From an uncultured Chitinophagaceae bacterium (GTDB taxonomy: Bacteria > Bacteroidota > Bacteroidia > Chitinophagales > Chitinophagaceae), in the NCBI GenBank assembly GCA_936908745.1, contig CAKZFX010000010.1:372001-436000 (forward strand): a DNA stretch of 64,000 nt, given 5' to 3'. This document shows, in pieces, positions 1-9,736 of the stretch (the stretch's first letter is position 1; each line of letters starts with the position of its first letter). Below the pieces are notes generated by a model. That model was not told where the DNA came from, ran no database searches, and was given only the letters and a program-made list of their open reading frames with translations. Made by a program: the position numbers and the translations under genes.

Positions 1-671
1 TTCCTGAATCATTCTACCCGGAATTGGTTTCAGCAGTGGTAAGAAAGCGCTTTTACCACGGTTATTCAGTTTACGGACTCAATAGCAACTATATGGCGGT
101 GGGAATGTCCCGCATGATCATGTCTGGTTTAAGTGCCATCGTAGTTCCCGATGATATTTTGAAATATCCTTATGCTGCCTGCAGCCAGCAATCCATTATC
201 ACAATGGAACTGTTAAGAGAAAAAGGATATGATACACGAAAAGTAGGTCTTTCTGGAAACATAACAGGTCACTTTACTTTTGAAGCATTCTACCAGAACA
301 GCTGGCATTACTACGATACGGATAAAGAACCGGATGCGGCTTACCTGAATGCTAATAACCGTCCCAGCATTGCTTACCTGAATGAGCATCCTGAAATGCT
401 GGTGAGAGCTTATTCCCGGTATTCCAAAGCATACGTAATGGATGTATTTACAAACTACTCTTATGGTAGTGTAAATGAATTTCCCGCCGAGAAAGCGATC
501 ATTTTTCAGTACGTGACAAAATTTCTTTCTTATACAATGTGGTCTTTTTTCCTGCTGGCTTTTGTTTTTGTCAGGAAAAAATACAAACAATACGGGCTTG
601 TTACTTCCACGCAAAAAAGAAGAAGGATAGCCGGCACCCCTGTTCCGGTTCCTGTTTGCAGCCCGGCCTGA
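1..671 (+). CDS. Transglutaminase-like membrane-anchored protein, 5' truncated
   Basis: The reading frame is open to the left edge (first full codon at base 3), so only about 222 C-terminal residues are visible. The visible part has the look of the end of a transglutaminase-like fold: a segment with Cys and many aromatic residues (CSQQS), then SWHYYDTDKE, which resembles the His-Asp part of the catalytic triad. A hydrophobic helix (around KFLSYTMWSFFLLAFVFV) and a basic tail follow near the C-terminus, suggesting a membrane anchor. Such proteins occur in Bacteroidota polysaccharide loci, and asnB follows 70 bp downstream on the same strand. The family call is an inference from a fragment; its role in the locus is unknown. 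Confidence 0.55.
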   Translation, partial: PESFYPELVSAVVRKRFYHGYSVYGLNSNYMAVGMSRMIMSGLSAIVVPDDILKYPYAACSQQSIITMELLREKGYDTRKVGLSGNITGHFTFEAFYQNSWHYYDTDKEPDAAYLNANNRPSIAYLNEHPEMLVRAYSRYSKAYVMDVFTNYSYGSVNEFPAEKAIIFQYVTKFLSYTMWSFFLLAFVFVRKKYKQYGLVTSTQKRRRIAGTPVPVPVCSPA

Positions 672-740
672 TCAACAGCAATCTTATTTATTCTTCAAAG
701 CGCATTAGTCATTAATGCCCTTTACTATTAATCATATTAT

Positions 741-2642
741 ATGTGCGGTATAGCCGGTTATATAGACTTTGGCCGTAAAACGGCTGATGATGTGTTGCAT
801 AAAATGACCAACATTCTGCAGCATCGGGGCCCCGATGGGGATGGGCATTATATCCATAAAACCGATACTGCCATTATTGGATTGGGGCATCGTCGTTTAT
901 CCATTATTGACCTGAGTGCAGCGGCATCACAACCGATGCAATACAAAAGCCTGTACGTTATTTTCAATGGTGAAATCTATAACTACAATGAGATACGGGA
1001 TGAACTGATCGCCAAAGGCCATGAATTTATCCGTCATTCTGATACAGAAGTTATACTCCATGCCTATGAAGAATGGGGTAAAGACTGTTTGCAGAAATTT
1101 ACAGGAATGTTTGTATTCATCTTACTGGATGCAGAAAAGCAAACTGTTTTTTGTGCAAGGGACAGGGCAGGTGTAAAGCCATTCCATTGGTACTTTCATA
1201 ATGATCTTTTCCTGTTCGGATCAGAACTAAAGGCATTTCACCAGCACCCTGGCTTTAAAAAAGAACTGAACAGGGATTCAGTGGCGGCGTTTATGCAATT
1301 TGGCTATGTGCCAACACCGCATTCCATCTTTAAGCATACACATAAACTGCAACCGGGTCATACACTAAGCGTTGACCTGCGGTCAAAAGAAATAAAAATT
1401 GAAAAATACTGGGATGTAATTGATTACTACAACAAACCCAAGCTCAATATCTCTTTACCGGATGCGATTTCGGAGACAGAGAAAATATTAGAGAAAGCAT
1501 TCCAGTACAGGATGGTGGCAGATGTGCCGGTGGGTGTTTTCTTAAGCGGTGGTTATGACAGCACTTGTGTCACTGCATTGCTCCAAAAAAACAGCAGTGC
1601 AAAAATCAACACATTTACAATTGGTGTGCATGATAAAGGATTAAATGAAGCCCCTTTTGCAAAAGCAACGGCAGCACATTTAGGTACCAACCATACAGAA
1701 TACTATTGCACTACAAAAGAAGCGCTGGAAATTGTCCCTGACCTTCCTTTTTACTATGATGAACCGTTTGCAGACAGCAGCGCTATACCAACAACGCTGG
1801 TAAGCCGGTTGGCAAGACAAAAAGTAACCGTGGCGTTGAGTGCGGATGCAGGCGACGAAGTGTTTGCGGGTTATAACAAATATGACTATGTAGCGAGGGT
1901 AAAAAATAAGATTGACAAAGTACCGGCTCCGATACGTAAGGGCATGGCTGCTTTGATGAAACAAATCCCTGCCCACCGTATTCCTTACTTTAACAGGAAA
2001 CCATTATTTACAACACGCTATAAAAAAATCATGCACCTGTTGAAGGACAGCAGTGCAAAAGAACTGCTTGTTAATATGAGCAGCCTTTACTTCCCGGATG
2101 AACTGGAAAAGCTTTTCCTGCAGCCTGTTGGTAAACAGTCATCCAACTTTGATGAACAATTGCAGCCGGAATATTCAGATGATCTTAGCTATATGATGGC
2201 GATTGATTACAAAACATATATGCTGGATGATATACTGCAAAAAGTGGACAGGGCTTCGATGTGCGTCAGCCTGGAAGGAAGAGAGCCGTTCCTCGATCAA
2301 AATATTATTGAATTTGCAGCGCAACTGCCATCTGATTATAAACTGCATAACGGTGTTAAAAAATACATACTTCGTCAAATCGTTCACAAATACGTTCCTC
2401 AATCCATGATGGAGCGTCCAAAAATGGGATTTGGAATCCCGATTGCTGATTGGCTACAGGAAGAGCTTAAAATATTTGTGGATGAAGTGATGGAAACTGG
2501 CTTTATTGAAAAACAAGGGTTATTCAATACGGCGGAAGTGAGACAAATGCACAAAGAATTCTACGGCGGCAAAGAACAACTGCATACAAAAATCTGGTAC
2601 TTCCTGATGTTCCAGTTGTGGTACAAACGCTGGATGTCTTGA
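741..2642 (+). CDS. asnB: Asparagine synthase (glutamine-hydrolysing) AsnB-type amidotransferase
   Basis: The protein has 633 residues, the usual length for the AsnB family. Mature Cys2 of MCGIAGY is the glutaminase nucleophile and the N-terminal class II glutamine amidotransferase domain covers about residues 1-210. The ATP-pyrophosphatase loop SGGYDS lies near residue 268 and starts the synthetase domain. The family transfers ammonia from glutamine to an adenylated carboxylate, classically aspartate. Its place inside a glycosyltransferase operon suggests that it may amidate a sugar or peptide substituent of the polysaccharide rather than make free asparagine; that is an inference. The ATG follows an AT-rich 69-bp spacer, and the next gene starts 43 bp downstream. 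Confidence 0.93.
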   Translation: MCGIAGYIDFGRKTADDVLHKMTNILQHRGPDGDGHYIHKTDTAIIGLGHRRLSIIDLSAAASQPMQYKSLYVIFNGEIYNYNEIRDELIAKGHEFIRHSDTEVILHAYEEWGKDCLQKFTGMFVFILLDAEKQTVFCARDRAGVKPFHWYFHNDLFLFGSELKAFHQHPGFKKELNRDSVAAFMQFGYVPTPHSIFKHTHKLQPGHTLSVDLRSKEIKIEKYWDVIDYYNKPKLNISLPDAISETEKILEKAFQYRMVADVPVGVFLSGGYDSTCVTALLQKNSSAKINTFTIGVHDKGLNEAPFAKATAAHLGTNHTEYYCTTKEALEIVPDLPFYYDEPFADSSAIPTTLVSRLARQKVTVALSADAGDEVFAGYNKYDYVARVKNKIDKVPAPIRKGMAALMKQIPAHRIPYFNRKPLFTTRYKKIMHLLKDSSAKELLVNMSSLYFPDELEKLFLQPVGKQSSNFDEQLQPEYSDDLSYMMAIDYKTYMLDDILQKVDRASMCVSLEGREPFLDQNIIEFAAQLPSDYKLHNGVKKYILRQIVHKYVPQSMMERPKMGFGIPIADWLQEELKIFVDEVMETGFIEKQGLFNTAEVRQMHKEFYGGKEQLHTKIWYFLMFQLWYKRWMS

Positions 2643-2685
2643 GTAACGGGTAGCCAAAAATTAAGCACTGTAAGATCGAACAATC

Positions 2686-3906
2686 TTGAAAAAAGTACTA
2701 TACATATCCTATGATGGGATGACCGATCCGTTGGGACAAAGCCAGGTGATTCCTTATCTTAAGAAACTATCGGCACAAGGGTATCAATTCACGATACTGA
2801 GCGTAGAAAAAAAAGACAAATTTGAAAAAAATGGATCGCTGATAAGAAAAATTCTTTCCGAGGCTGGCATCCAATGGGAGACGCTCTTCTTTACCAGTAG
2901 CCCGCCGGTCTTGTCTAAAATCTATGATCAGAATCGTTTAAATGCAAAAGCAAGGCAACTGCACTCCGCCCATAAATTTGACTTTATCCATTGCCGGAGC
3001 TATGTAGCGGCAGCAGCTGCGCTAAAGCTTAAAAAGAAAACCGGCGTTCCTTTCTTATTTGACATGCGCGGTTTTTGGGTGGATGAAAGAGTGGACAGTG
3101 GTTTGTGGAATCTGTCAAACCCTTTGTATAACTTATTTTACAAAACCTATAAGAGAAAAGAGAAGAACTACTTTGCAGCGTCAGCGCATATTATTTCACT
3201 GACAGAAAAAGGAAAACAGGAGCTTGTAAAAAACTATAACGTCACAGCAGAAAAAGTAACGGTGATTCCCTGTTGTGCGGACCTGGCCCACTTTGACTTT
3301 AATCGTTTTACCGCTGGTCAAAAAAATGAGCTGCGCAATGAATGGGGTATAGGCAGCGGTACTAAAATAATTTCTTACCTCGGTTCATTAGGTGGCTGGT
3401 ATATGACGGATGAAATGCTGGACTTCTACGCCATTATGCGCAAACAAATCAGCAACACCCGTTTTCTTTTTATCACCCACGATGCAAGAGAAAAAATTGT
3501 TGCACTTGCTGCAACAAAAGGAATTCCGGAAGAAGAAATACTGGTAAAGCCGGCAAGCCGTGAACAAGTGCCTCTATTTCTTTCTATAAGCAACTGGGCT
3601 GTGTTTTTCATCAAAGATTTGTATTCTAAAAAAGCCTCTTCGCCTACCAAACAAGGTGAAATAATGGGAATGGGTGTTCCACTGATCTGTAATGATATAG
3701 GCGATACAGGTAGTATTGTCGAAAAAACAAAAACAGGAGCTGTTATCGATGGTTTTAACGAAACCGTATATAAAAACGTAGCGGGAAAGATGAATGAATT
3801 GGAGCAAATAGCAAAACAGCATATCCGTGAATCGGCTTTTGCATACTATGATTTAGAGAAAGGAGCCGAAAGCTACCTGTTGTCGTATAAGGAGGTGTTG
3901 AAATGA
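2686..3906 (+). CDS. Glycosyltransferase, GT4-like
   Basis: This 406-residue protein starts at a TTG codon (MKKVLYISYDG) and no in-frame ATG fits the conserved beginning. The N-terminus has the glycosyltransferase Rossmann start, with DPLGQSQVIPYLKKL as the acceptor-side helix typical of GT4 enzymes. The C-terminal half carries GEIMGMGVPLICNDIGDTG, the nucleotide-sugar binding region of GT-B enzymes. It presumably adds one sugar of the exopolysaccharide repeat on the cytoplasmic face of the membrane. The stop overlaps the next start (ATGA), which indicates translational coupling. Donor and acceptor cannot be read from the sequence. Confidence 0.85.
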   Translation: MKKVLYISYDGMTDPLGQSQVIPYLKKLSAQGYQFTILSVEKKDKFEKNGSLIRKILSEAGIQWETLFFTSSPPVLSKIYDQNRLNAKARQLHSAHKFDFIHCRSYVAAAAALKLKKKTGVPFLFDMRGFWVDERVDSGLWNLSNPLYNLFYKTYKRKEKNYFAASAHIISLTEKGKQELVKNYNVTAEKVTVIPCCADLAHFDFNRFTAGQKNELRNEWGIGSGTKIISYLGSLGGWYMTDEMLDFYAIMRKQISNTRFLFITHDAREKIVALAATKGIPEEEILVKPASREQVPLFLSISNWAVFFIKDLYSKKASSPTKQGEIMGMGVPLICNDIGDTGSIVEKTKTGAVIDGFNETVYKNVAGKMNELEQIAKQHIRESAFAYYDLEKGAESYLLSYKEVLK

Positions 3907-4967
3907 GAATCCTGTTTTTGGCGCCTTACCCGGCGTTTGAATCACCTTCACAACGTTACCGCTTTGAACACTACCTGCCTTACTTAAAAGAAAAAGGCAT
4001 CGACTATTCCTACAAACCTTTTTTAAGTAAAAGTGCCTGGGCTGTTTTCTTTAAGCCGGGTAACACATTCCGTAAAGGAATGGGAGTGCTGGTCGGTTAC
4101 GGGAGACGATTCCTGCAACTGTTTACACTATTTCGGTACGACTATATATTTATTCACCGCGAAGCGGCTCCGATAGGACCGCCGGTCTTTGAATGGATGA
4201 TGGCAAAACTGTTTGGAAAAAAAATTATCTACGACTTTGACGATGCCATCTGGATTCCTGCCACTTCTTCTTACAACAAAGCGGCATCAAAGCTCAAAAA
4301 CTTTGGCAAAGTGGCGAAGATCTGCAAATGGTCTTATAAGGTATCGGTTGGCAATGCTTACTTAGGTGCTTATGCCAGCCAGTTTAATAAAAATGTTGTG
4401 TTGGTTCCTACGGTTGTGAATACAGAAGAAGTACACAACCAATTACAAAACCAGCAAACCACTACACCGGCTGTTGGCTGGACAGGAACATTCAGCACTT
4501 TGCAATACCTGGATCTTATTTTACCTGTATTGCAGGAGTTGCAACAGCAGTATGACTTTATATTCTATGTCATTGCGGACAAAGACCCGGCGTTGCCATT
4601 AAAGAACTATCGTTTTATCAAATGGAGCAAAGCAACGGAAGCAAAAGACCTGTTGAATTTTCATATCGGTTTAATGCCCTTATATGATAATGAAATCGCC
4701 AAAGGCAAATGTGGTTTTAAGGCAATACAATATATGTCCTTAGGCATCCCTGCAGTTGTTTCACCCGTTGGTGTCAACAGCCAGATTGTGGATGAAGGTC
4801 TAAATGGATTTTTAAGCGCAGCGCCACAAGAATGGAAACAGCACCTTGAAATACTATTGAAAGATGCTACGCTCCGGGCTGCAATGGGCACAGCCGCCCG
4901 GAAAAAAATAGAAGATCACTACTCTGTAACAGCTACCAAAGACTTATTCGTCTCTCTTTTCGCTTAG
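3903..4967 (+). CDS. Glycosyltransferase, GT-B fold
   Basis: The protein has 354 residues. The N-terminal FLAPYPAFESPSQRYRFEHY is a pattern seen in a group of glycosyltransferases from Bacteroidota polysaccharide loci, and the C-terminal part holds CGFKAIQYMSLGIPAVVSPVG, a GT-B donor-site region. DFDDAIW in the first domain fits the same group. The start codon overlaps the stop of the preceding glycosyltransferase by 4 bp, so the two are translated together. It probably extends the lipid-linked repeat unit. Specificity is unknown. Confidence 0.85.
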   Translation: MRILFLAPYPAFESPSQRYRFEHYLPYLKEKGIDYSYKPFLSKSAWAVFFKPGNTFRKGMGVLVGYGRRFLQLFTLFRYDYIFIHREAAPIGPPVFEWMMAKLFGKKIIYDFDDAIWIPATSSYNKAASKLKNFGKVAKICKWSYKVSVGNAYLGAYASQFNKNVVLVPTVVNTEEVHNQLQNQQTTTPAVGWTGTFSTLQYLDLILPVLQELQQQYDFIFYVIADKDPALPLKNYRFIKWSKATEAKDLLNFHIGLMPLYDNEIAKGKCGFKAIQYMSLGIPAVVSPVGVNSQIVDEGLNGFLSAAPQEWKQHLEILLKDATLRAAMGTAARKKIEDHYSVTATKDLFVSLFA

Positions 4968-4978
4968 TTAATCAATAC

Positions 4979-6382
4979 ATGTTTTTATTAGCCCGATTTT
5001 TCTCGCCGTTTGACTTAATGGTCTTTCCATTTTGCCTGCTGCTCCTGTTTATTATTTTCAGGAACAGGGTGAATACGAATAAAGATCCGCGGATACGAAA
5101 ACTGTTCTACCGGGCTTTTGCATTTAAGATCATCTGTGTACTGGCTTTCACACTCCTGACAGAATTCTACTTTAAAGGAGGCGATACAGGTTTGTACTAC
5201 CAGGCCACGCAGGATATGCGGGCGGCCATTAAAGACAATCCCGACAACTTCTGGGAGGTGATGCAAACATCCAAGTTGACATGGAAAAGCCCTTTGTTTG
5301 ACTACTTCTACTATGATAACTATGAAGATGACCTGACCTACAACTATATGTTGTCGAGGGCCAACTTTACAGCGCCTAAAATAGCATTAATACCATCCTA
5401 TATCTTTGGTAACAGCTACTTATGTATTTCCATGCTGTTTGGCTTCTTTGCCTTAGGAGGGGCCATCCGTTTATTTAAAACTTTTCATTACTACTACCCT
5501 CACCTGTATCGTGAATTGGGGTTGGCTTGTTTATTCCTGCCAAGTGTGGCCTACTGGAGTTCAGGTCTTTTAAAAGATCCTATTTGCTTTGGAGCCATTG
5601 GTTACATTACGTATGGCTTCCTTAACATATTTGTACGAAAGCGGCAGATCCTTATTTCGGTGGCATGGATCTTATTAGCCGGAATGCTGCTCATGTTTAT
5701 TAAAGTATACATTCTGCTTGTATTGGTAATGGCGATACTGATATGGCAATTTGCAGAATTTAATAAGCTGATCAAGAATAAAACGCTTCGCAACATCTTT
5801 GCAGGTTTGACCTTTGCAGGAAGTATTGGTGTGGCTTTCCTCATGATGGGCTACATGACGTCTATGGAAAATGCCCAGCAATACCAATTGGATAAGCTGC
5901 AGGGAAATATCGAATACCAGCAGCAGATGTATGCGGAGATTGCCCGTACATCGGATGATTCGCACTTTGAGATCAATACATCCAACCCGGTGCTGATGGT
6001 ACTGGGTGGTATATCGGCAACCTTTTACCGGCCGTTCCCCTGGGAAGTAAACTCGGTGATCATGTTGCTTTCCTTCCTGGAGTCATTTGGTTTTTTAATA
6101 CTGACCTATAGCTTTATGCGATGGCGGGGCATTAAGAAATTCTTCACCGTGCCTTTTTCTGAACCAAGGATACTAATGTGTTTTGTTTTTGCTTTTGTAT
6201 TTGCTGTAGCTGTAGGTACGGCCTCGGCCAACTTTGGCGCCTTATCAAGGTATAAAATCCCTTGTATGCCTTTCTACTTGATCATGCTGATATTAATGTA
6301 TGACAAAACAAAACTGCAATACCCTAAATGGTTTTATAAAGTATTAAACTTTGCTGTTCCTGTACGAAGTAAACGCCTGTAA
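4979..6382 (+). CDS. Polytopic membrane protein, candidate polysaccharide polymerase (Wzy-like)
   Basis: This protein of 467 residues is dominated by hydrophobic segments, about ten by eye, with a large hydrophilic loop near residues 75-130 and another near 300-330. Wzy polymerases are poorly conserved in sequence, so the call rests on topology, length and position between glycosyltransferases. It would join repeat units at the periplasmic face. A flippase is not visible in the window and may lie upstream. An alternative is an unrelated EPS membrane protein. The ATG lies 11 bp after the preceding stop. Confidence 0.6.
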   Translation: MFLLARFFSPFDLMVFPFCLLLLFIIFRNRVNTNKDPRIRKLFYRAFAFKIICVLAFTLLTEFYFKGGDTGLYYQATQDMRAAIKDNPDNFWEVMQTSKLTWKSPLFDYFYYDNYEDDLTYNYMLSRANFTAPKIALIPSYIFGNSYLCISMLFGFFALGGAIRLFKTFHYYYPHLYRELGLACLFLPSVAYWSSGLLKDPICFGAIGYITYGFLNIFVRKRQILISVAWILLAGMLLMFIKVYILLVLVMAILIWQFAEFNKLIKNKTLRNIFAGLTFAGSIGVAFLMMGYMTSMENAQQYQLDKLQGNIEYQQQMYAEIARTSDDSHFEINTSNPVLMVLGGISATFYRPFPWEVNSVIMLLSFLESFGFLILTYSFMRWRGIKKFFTVPFSEPRILMCFVFAFVFAVAVGTASANFGALSRYKIPCMPFYLIMLILMYDKTKLQYPKWFYKVLNFAVPVRSKRL

Positions 6383-6387
6383 CCTGT

Positions 6388-7545
6388 ATGCCTAAGCTGA
6401 TCCGTATTACCACTGCTCCTTTATCGCTGAAATACTTACTGTCAAACCAGATGCGCTACATGAATGAGCATGGTTTTGAAGTGATCATGGTAAGCAGCGA
6501 AGGGAAAGAGTGGCCGGACTTGTTGAAAAATGAACAATGCGCCAACCGTATTGTCCCGATGACAAGAAAAATGACACCATTCCAGGATATGAAATCCTTG
6601 TGGTTGTTATATAAACTCTTTAAAAAAGAGAAACCTGATATCGTTCATTCGCATACGCCCAAAGCAGGTCTATTGGCTATGCTTGCCGCAAAAATGGCCG
6701 GCGTTAAAATCAGGATTCATACGATTGCAGGTTTACGGTTTATGACGGCTACCGGCACTACAAGAAAAATACTGGTATTCATGGAAAAACTGACAGCAAA
6801 AGCAGCGCACCATGTATGGCCGAACAGCTACTCTTTGCTGGCTTATATTAAAGAGAATAAACTGGTAGCAGAAAAAAAGCTGCAAGTAATTGGTCACGGG
6901 TCAAGCAATGGAGTTGACCTGAAACGATATTCGACAAATGCATTGAACCCGGAAAAGCTGGAAGAAATTAAAAAGCTGCTGAACTATGATGAGCAATACT
7001 GCTACCTGCTCAACATGGGCCGGATTGTAAAAGATAAAGGCATTGATGAAGTGTTCCGGTCTTTTAAAACAGTGCATGCGGCCAATGATAAACTGCGTTT
7101 GATTGTGCTGGGCGCTTTTGAAGATGATTTAGACCCTATTTCTGAAGAGGCAAGAGAAATTTTAAAAACACACCCCGGTATTATTCATATTGACTGGAGT
7201 GATCATGTTGAATACTTTATGCATCTTTCGCATTTATTGGTGCATGCTTCATACCGGGAAGGCTTCCCTACCACGTTATTACAAACAGGCGCCATGAACT
7301 GCCCGATCGTTTGTTCTGCCATCGAAGGCAGCGTGGACATTGTAACACATAAAGAAACAGGCTTGTTGTTCCAGTCAAAAAATGCAGACGACCTGTTGGA
7401 AAAACTGAGTTATGCGTTGGCCCATCCCGATGAAATGAAAGGATATGCCACTAACTTGCGTACTAAAATCGAGAACAACTTCAGCCAGGAATACCTTCAT
7501 GGCTGCATCCGGGATAAATACTTAGAACTACTGGCAAAAAAATAA
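6388..7545 (+). CDS. Glycosyltransferase family 4 (CapM/WcfG-like)
   Basis: The protein has 385 residues. HSHTPKAGLLAMLAAKMAGV near residue 90 is a signature of family-4 transferases of capsule loci, and the donor-site EGFP motif (ASYREGFPTTLL) is near residue 290, followed by GSVDIV. Enzymes of this group often add the second sugar to the undecaprenyl-diphosphate-linked first sugar. The start is an ATG 5 bp after the preceding gene, and the acyltransferase gene begins 3 bp after its stop, so it belongs to one operon. Confidence 0.88.
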   Translation: MPKLIRITTAPLSLKYLLSNQMRYMNEHGFEVIMVSSEGKEWPDLLKNEQCANRIVPMTRKMTPFQDMKSLWLLYKLFKKEKPDIVHSHTPKAGLLAMLAAKMAGVKIRIHTIAGLRFMTATGTTRKILVFMEKLTAKAAHHVWPNSYSLLAYIKENKLVAEKKLQVIGHGSSNGVDLKRYSTNALNPEKLEEIKKLLNYDEQYCYLLNMGRIVKDKGIDEVFRSFKTVHAANDKLRLIVLGAFEDDLDPISEEAREILKTHPGIIHIDWSDHVEYFMHLSHLLVHASYREGFPTTLLQTGAMNCPIVCSAIEGSVDIVTHKETGLLFQSKNADDLLEKLSYALAHPDEMKGYATNLRTKIENNFSQEYLHGCIRDKYLELLAKK

Positions 7546-7548
7546 AGA

Positions 7549-8184
7549 ATGAAAAAACCTGTTGCTATTATTGGTTATTCAGGTCATGCACACACAGGCA
7601 TTGATATTTTGACGGCTGGAGGTTACAGCGTGGAAGCGTACTGTGACAACGAAGCAAAAGAAAGTAATCCCTTTCAACTGCTTTATCTCGGTACAGAAAA
7701 TGATCCGGTGGTGCAGGACAAACTCCAATACTATGACTACTTTATAGGTGTAGGCAACAATAACCTGCTGCGCAGGAAAATCTATGAAGCGGTGTCGCCG
7801 GTATTAGGCGAACCTTTGAATGCGATTCATCCTTCAGCGGTAATATCGCCTTCGGTTAAACTGTCGCATGGTCATTTTATTTCGGCCAATGTATCTATTA
7901 ATGCACTTTGTGAACTGGGCATGACGGCCGTTTGTAATACAGGTTGTGTGATAGAACACGGCTGTATCATCGGCGACTTTACATTTATTGCACCCGGGGC
8001 GGTACTGAATGGCGATGTAACGATTGGCGATAATACATTCGTAGGCGCTAACTCAGTTATTAAACAGGGAGTGAAAGTGGGCAAAAACGTGATCATTGGA
8101 GCAGGAAGTGTAATCATCCGCGATGTGCCGGATGATGTAACAATTGTCGGAAACCCCGGCCGTATCATTAAACAAAAACAATAA
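7549..8184 (+). CDS. NeuD/PglD-like sugar O- or N-acyltransferase (left-handed beta-helix)
   Basis: This protein of 211 residues has an N-terminal Rossmann-like PglD_N domain (AIIGYSGHAHTGIDIL). From about residue 85 come hexapeptide repeats (HPSAVISPSV, GCVIEHGCIIGDF, NTFVGANSVI, NVIIGAGSVI), the left-handed beta-helix of acetyltransferases. The central His in HGHFISANVSI could serve as the general base. The family acetylates amino or hydroxyl groups of nucleotide sugars or sialic acid. It lies between a glycosyltransferase and a nucleotide-sugar dehydrogenase, so it probably decorates a precursor of the exopolysaccharide. Confidence 0.88.
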   Translation: MKKPVAIIGYSGHAHTGIDILTAGGYSVEAYCDNEAKESNPFQLLYLGTENDPVVQDKLQYYDYFIGVGNNNLLRRKIYEAVSPVLGEPLNAIHPSAVISPSVKLSHGHFISANVSINALCELGMTAVCNTGCVIEHGCIIGDFTFIAPGAVLNGDVTIGDNTFVGANSVIKQGVKVGKNVIIGAGSVIIRDVPDDVTIVGNPGRIIKQKQ

Positions 8185-8200
8185 CTTAAAACAAGCGATA

Positions 8201-9712
8201 GTGGAAACAACTGTGCAAAAGGTTTCAAAAAGCCCGATCACCAATAAAGAATACCCGTTGCCTTCGGTAATGGATGACCGCAAAGGGATTGATGAATTCT
8301 TGGCCTTGCATCCCGGCAAAAAAGTAGTGGTGGTACAGGGTATGGGTTTTGTAGGCTCTGTTATGGGGTTGGTGGTGGCCAATGCATTGACAGAAGAATA
8401 TGCAGTGATCGGTATTGACCTTCCGACAGTAGCATCGTACTGGAAAATATGTTCTATCAATGAAGGCGTATTTCCTGTATTGGCAAGTGATCCCAAAATT
8501 CCTTTGTACTACGAAAATACAAGACAGAAAAAAAACTACTACGCTACATTTGATCCGTACGTCTATCAATTTGCAGATGTTGTTGTAGTGGATATTAATC
8601 TTGACGTTAAAAAAACATCGTCTGCTAAAAAGGATCTCGAAGATTATAATGTTGATCTGACGCCTTTTAAAAAAGCGATAGAAAGTATCGGCAAAAACTG
8701 TAAAGAAGATGTGCTGGTGCTGGTGGAAACAACCGTGCCTCCCGGCACTTCTGAAAAAGTAGTGAAACCATTGCTCGAAGAATGTCTTACAACAAGAGGC
8801 CTGCCTTTAGAAAAATTGAAAGTCGGCCACTCTTATGAAAGAGTGATGCCCGGTCCCAAATACATTGACTCAATCCAGAACTTTTACCGTGTGTTTGCAG
8901 GTACAGATGAAAAAAGCACTGATGCGGTGGAACAATTCCTGCGTACTGTAATAAAAACAGATGAATACCCGCTGACAAGGCTTGGCAATACCAATGCCAC
9001 CGAAATGGCAAAAGTGCTGGAAAACTCTTTCCGTGCAATGAACATCGCTTTCATGGTGGAGTGGAGCCGTTTTGCGGAAGAAGCCGGTGTGGATATCTAT
9101 GAAGTAGTGAATGCGATCCGTATGCGCCCGACGCATAAAAATATTATGTTGCCCGGTTTGGGTGTGGGCGGTTATTGCCTTACAAAAGATCCATTGCTGG
9201 CAAGCTGGGCCCGTATGAACTTATTTGGCAGCAAAGAAAACCTTCATCAAAGCGAAAAAGGCGTGCATATCAATGATAAAATGCCATTGTATGCATTTGA
9301 ATACCTGCAATCACAATACGATAAACCTTTTGCCGGTAAAAAAGTATTGTTATTGGGTGTAAGTTACCTGAACGATGTAGGAGACACCCGTTATACGCCG
9401 GTGGAAGGCTTCTATGATGAACTGGAAGCAGCCGGTTGTGATATTTACCTGCATGATCCGCATGTGCTGTATTGGGAAGAAAAAGATGTTTGGGTGAACC
9501 AGGACCTGGATTCACTACTCGAAAATGAATATGATATTGTTGTCATCACAACCGGGCATAAGGAATACCGGAACAATCCATCACTGATCGAAAAACTAGT
9601 AAACCAACCGGCAGGTTGTATGTATGATACAATCGGTGTTTGGTCAAACGAAGAAATAAAACAATTGGCAGGTAAACATAGGGTCAAAATAATTGGCCGC
9701 GGTGATCTGTAA
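8201..9712 (+). CDS. Nucleotide-sugar (UDP-sugar) dehydrogenase
   Basis: From the GTG at 8201 the product is 503 residues. An in-frame TTG at 8144 lies inside the preceding gene, so I prefer the later start. The NAD-binding motif is GMGFVGSVMG near residue 30, and LVETTVPPGT is the conserved central motif. LGVGGYCLTKDP near residue 326 holds the catalytic Cys of the UDP-glucose/GDP-mannose dehydrogenase family. The enzyme oxidises the C6 hydroxyl of a nucleotide sugar to a carboxylate in two NAD-dependent steps, giving a uronic acid. The product is probably handed to the epimerase encoded next. The exact sugar is not determined. Confidence 0.88.
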   Translation: METTVQKVSKSPITNKEYPLPSVMDDRKGIDEFLALHPGKKVVVVQGMGFVGSVMGLVVANALTEEYAVIGIDLPTVASYWKICSINEGVFPVLASDPKIPLYYENTRQKKNYYATFDPYVYQFADVVVVDINLDVKKTSSAKKDLEDYNVDLTPFKKAIESIGKNCKEDVLVLVETTVPPGTSEKVVKPLLEECLTTRGLPLEKLKVGHSYERVMPGPKYIDSIQNFYRVFAGTDEKSTDAVEQFLRTVIKTDEYPLTRLGNTNATEMAKVLENSFRAMNIAFMVEWSRFAEEAGVDIYEVVNAIRMRPTHKNIMLPGLGVGGYCLTKDPLLASWARMNLFGSKENLHQSEKGVHINDKMPLYAFEYLQSQYDKPFAGKKVLLLGVSYLNDVGDTRYTPVEGFYDELEAAGCDIYLHDPHVLYWEEKDVWVNQDLDSLLENEYDIVVITTGHKEYRNNPSLIEKLVNQPAGCMYDTIGVWSNEEIKQLAGKHRVKIIGRGDL

Positions 9713-9736
9713 TTAAGAAAATAGTATTCAAATAAT

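Noticed and set aside
8144..8200. Earlier TTG start of the nucleotide-sugar dehydrogenase
   Set aside because: It lies inside the acyltransferase gene and adds a Lys/Asn-rich stretch not expected before the NAD-binding domain; the GTG at 8201 is preferred, although the N-terminal 25 residues remain uncertain.
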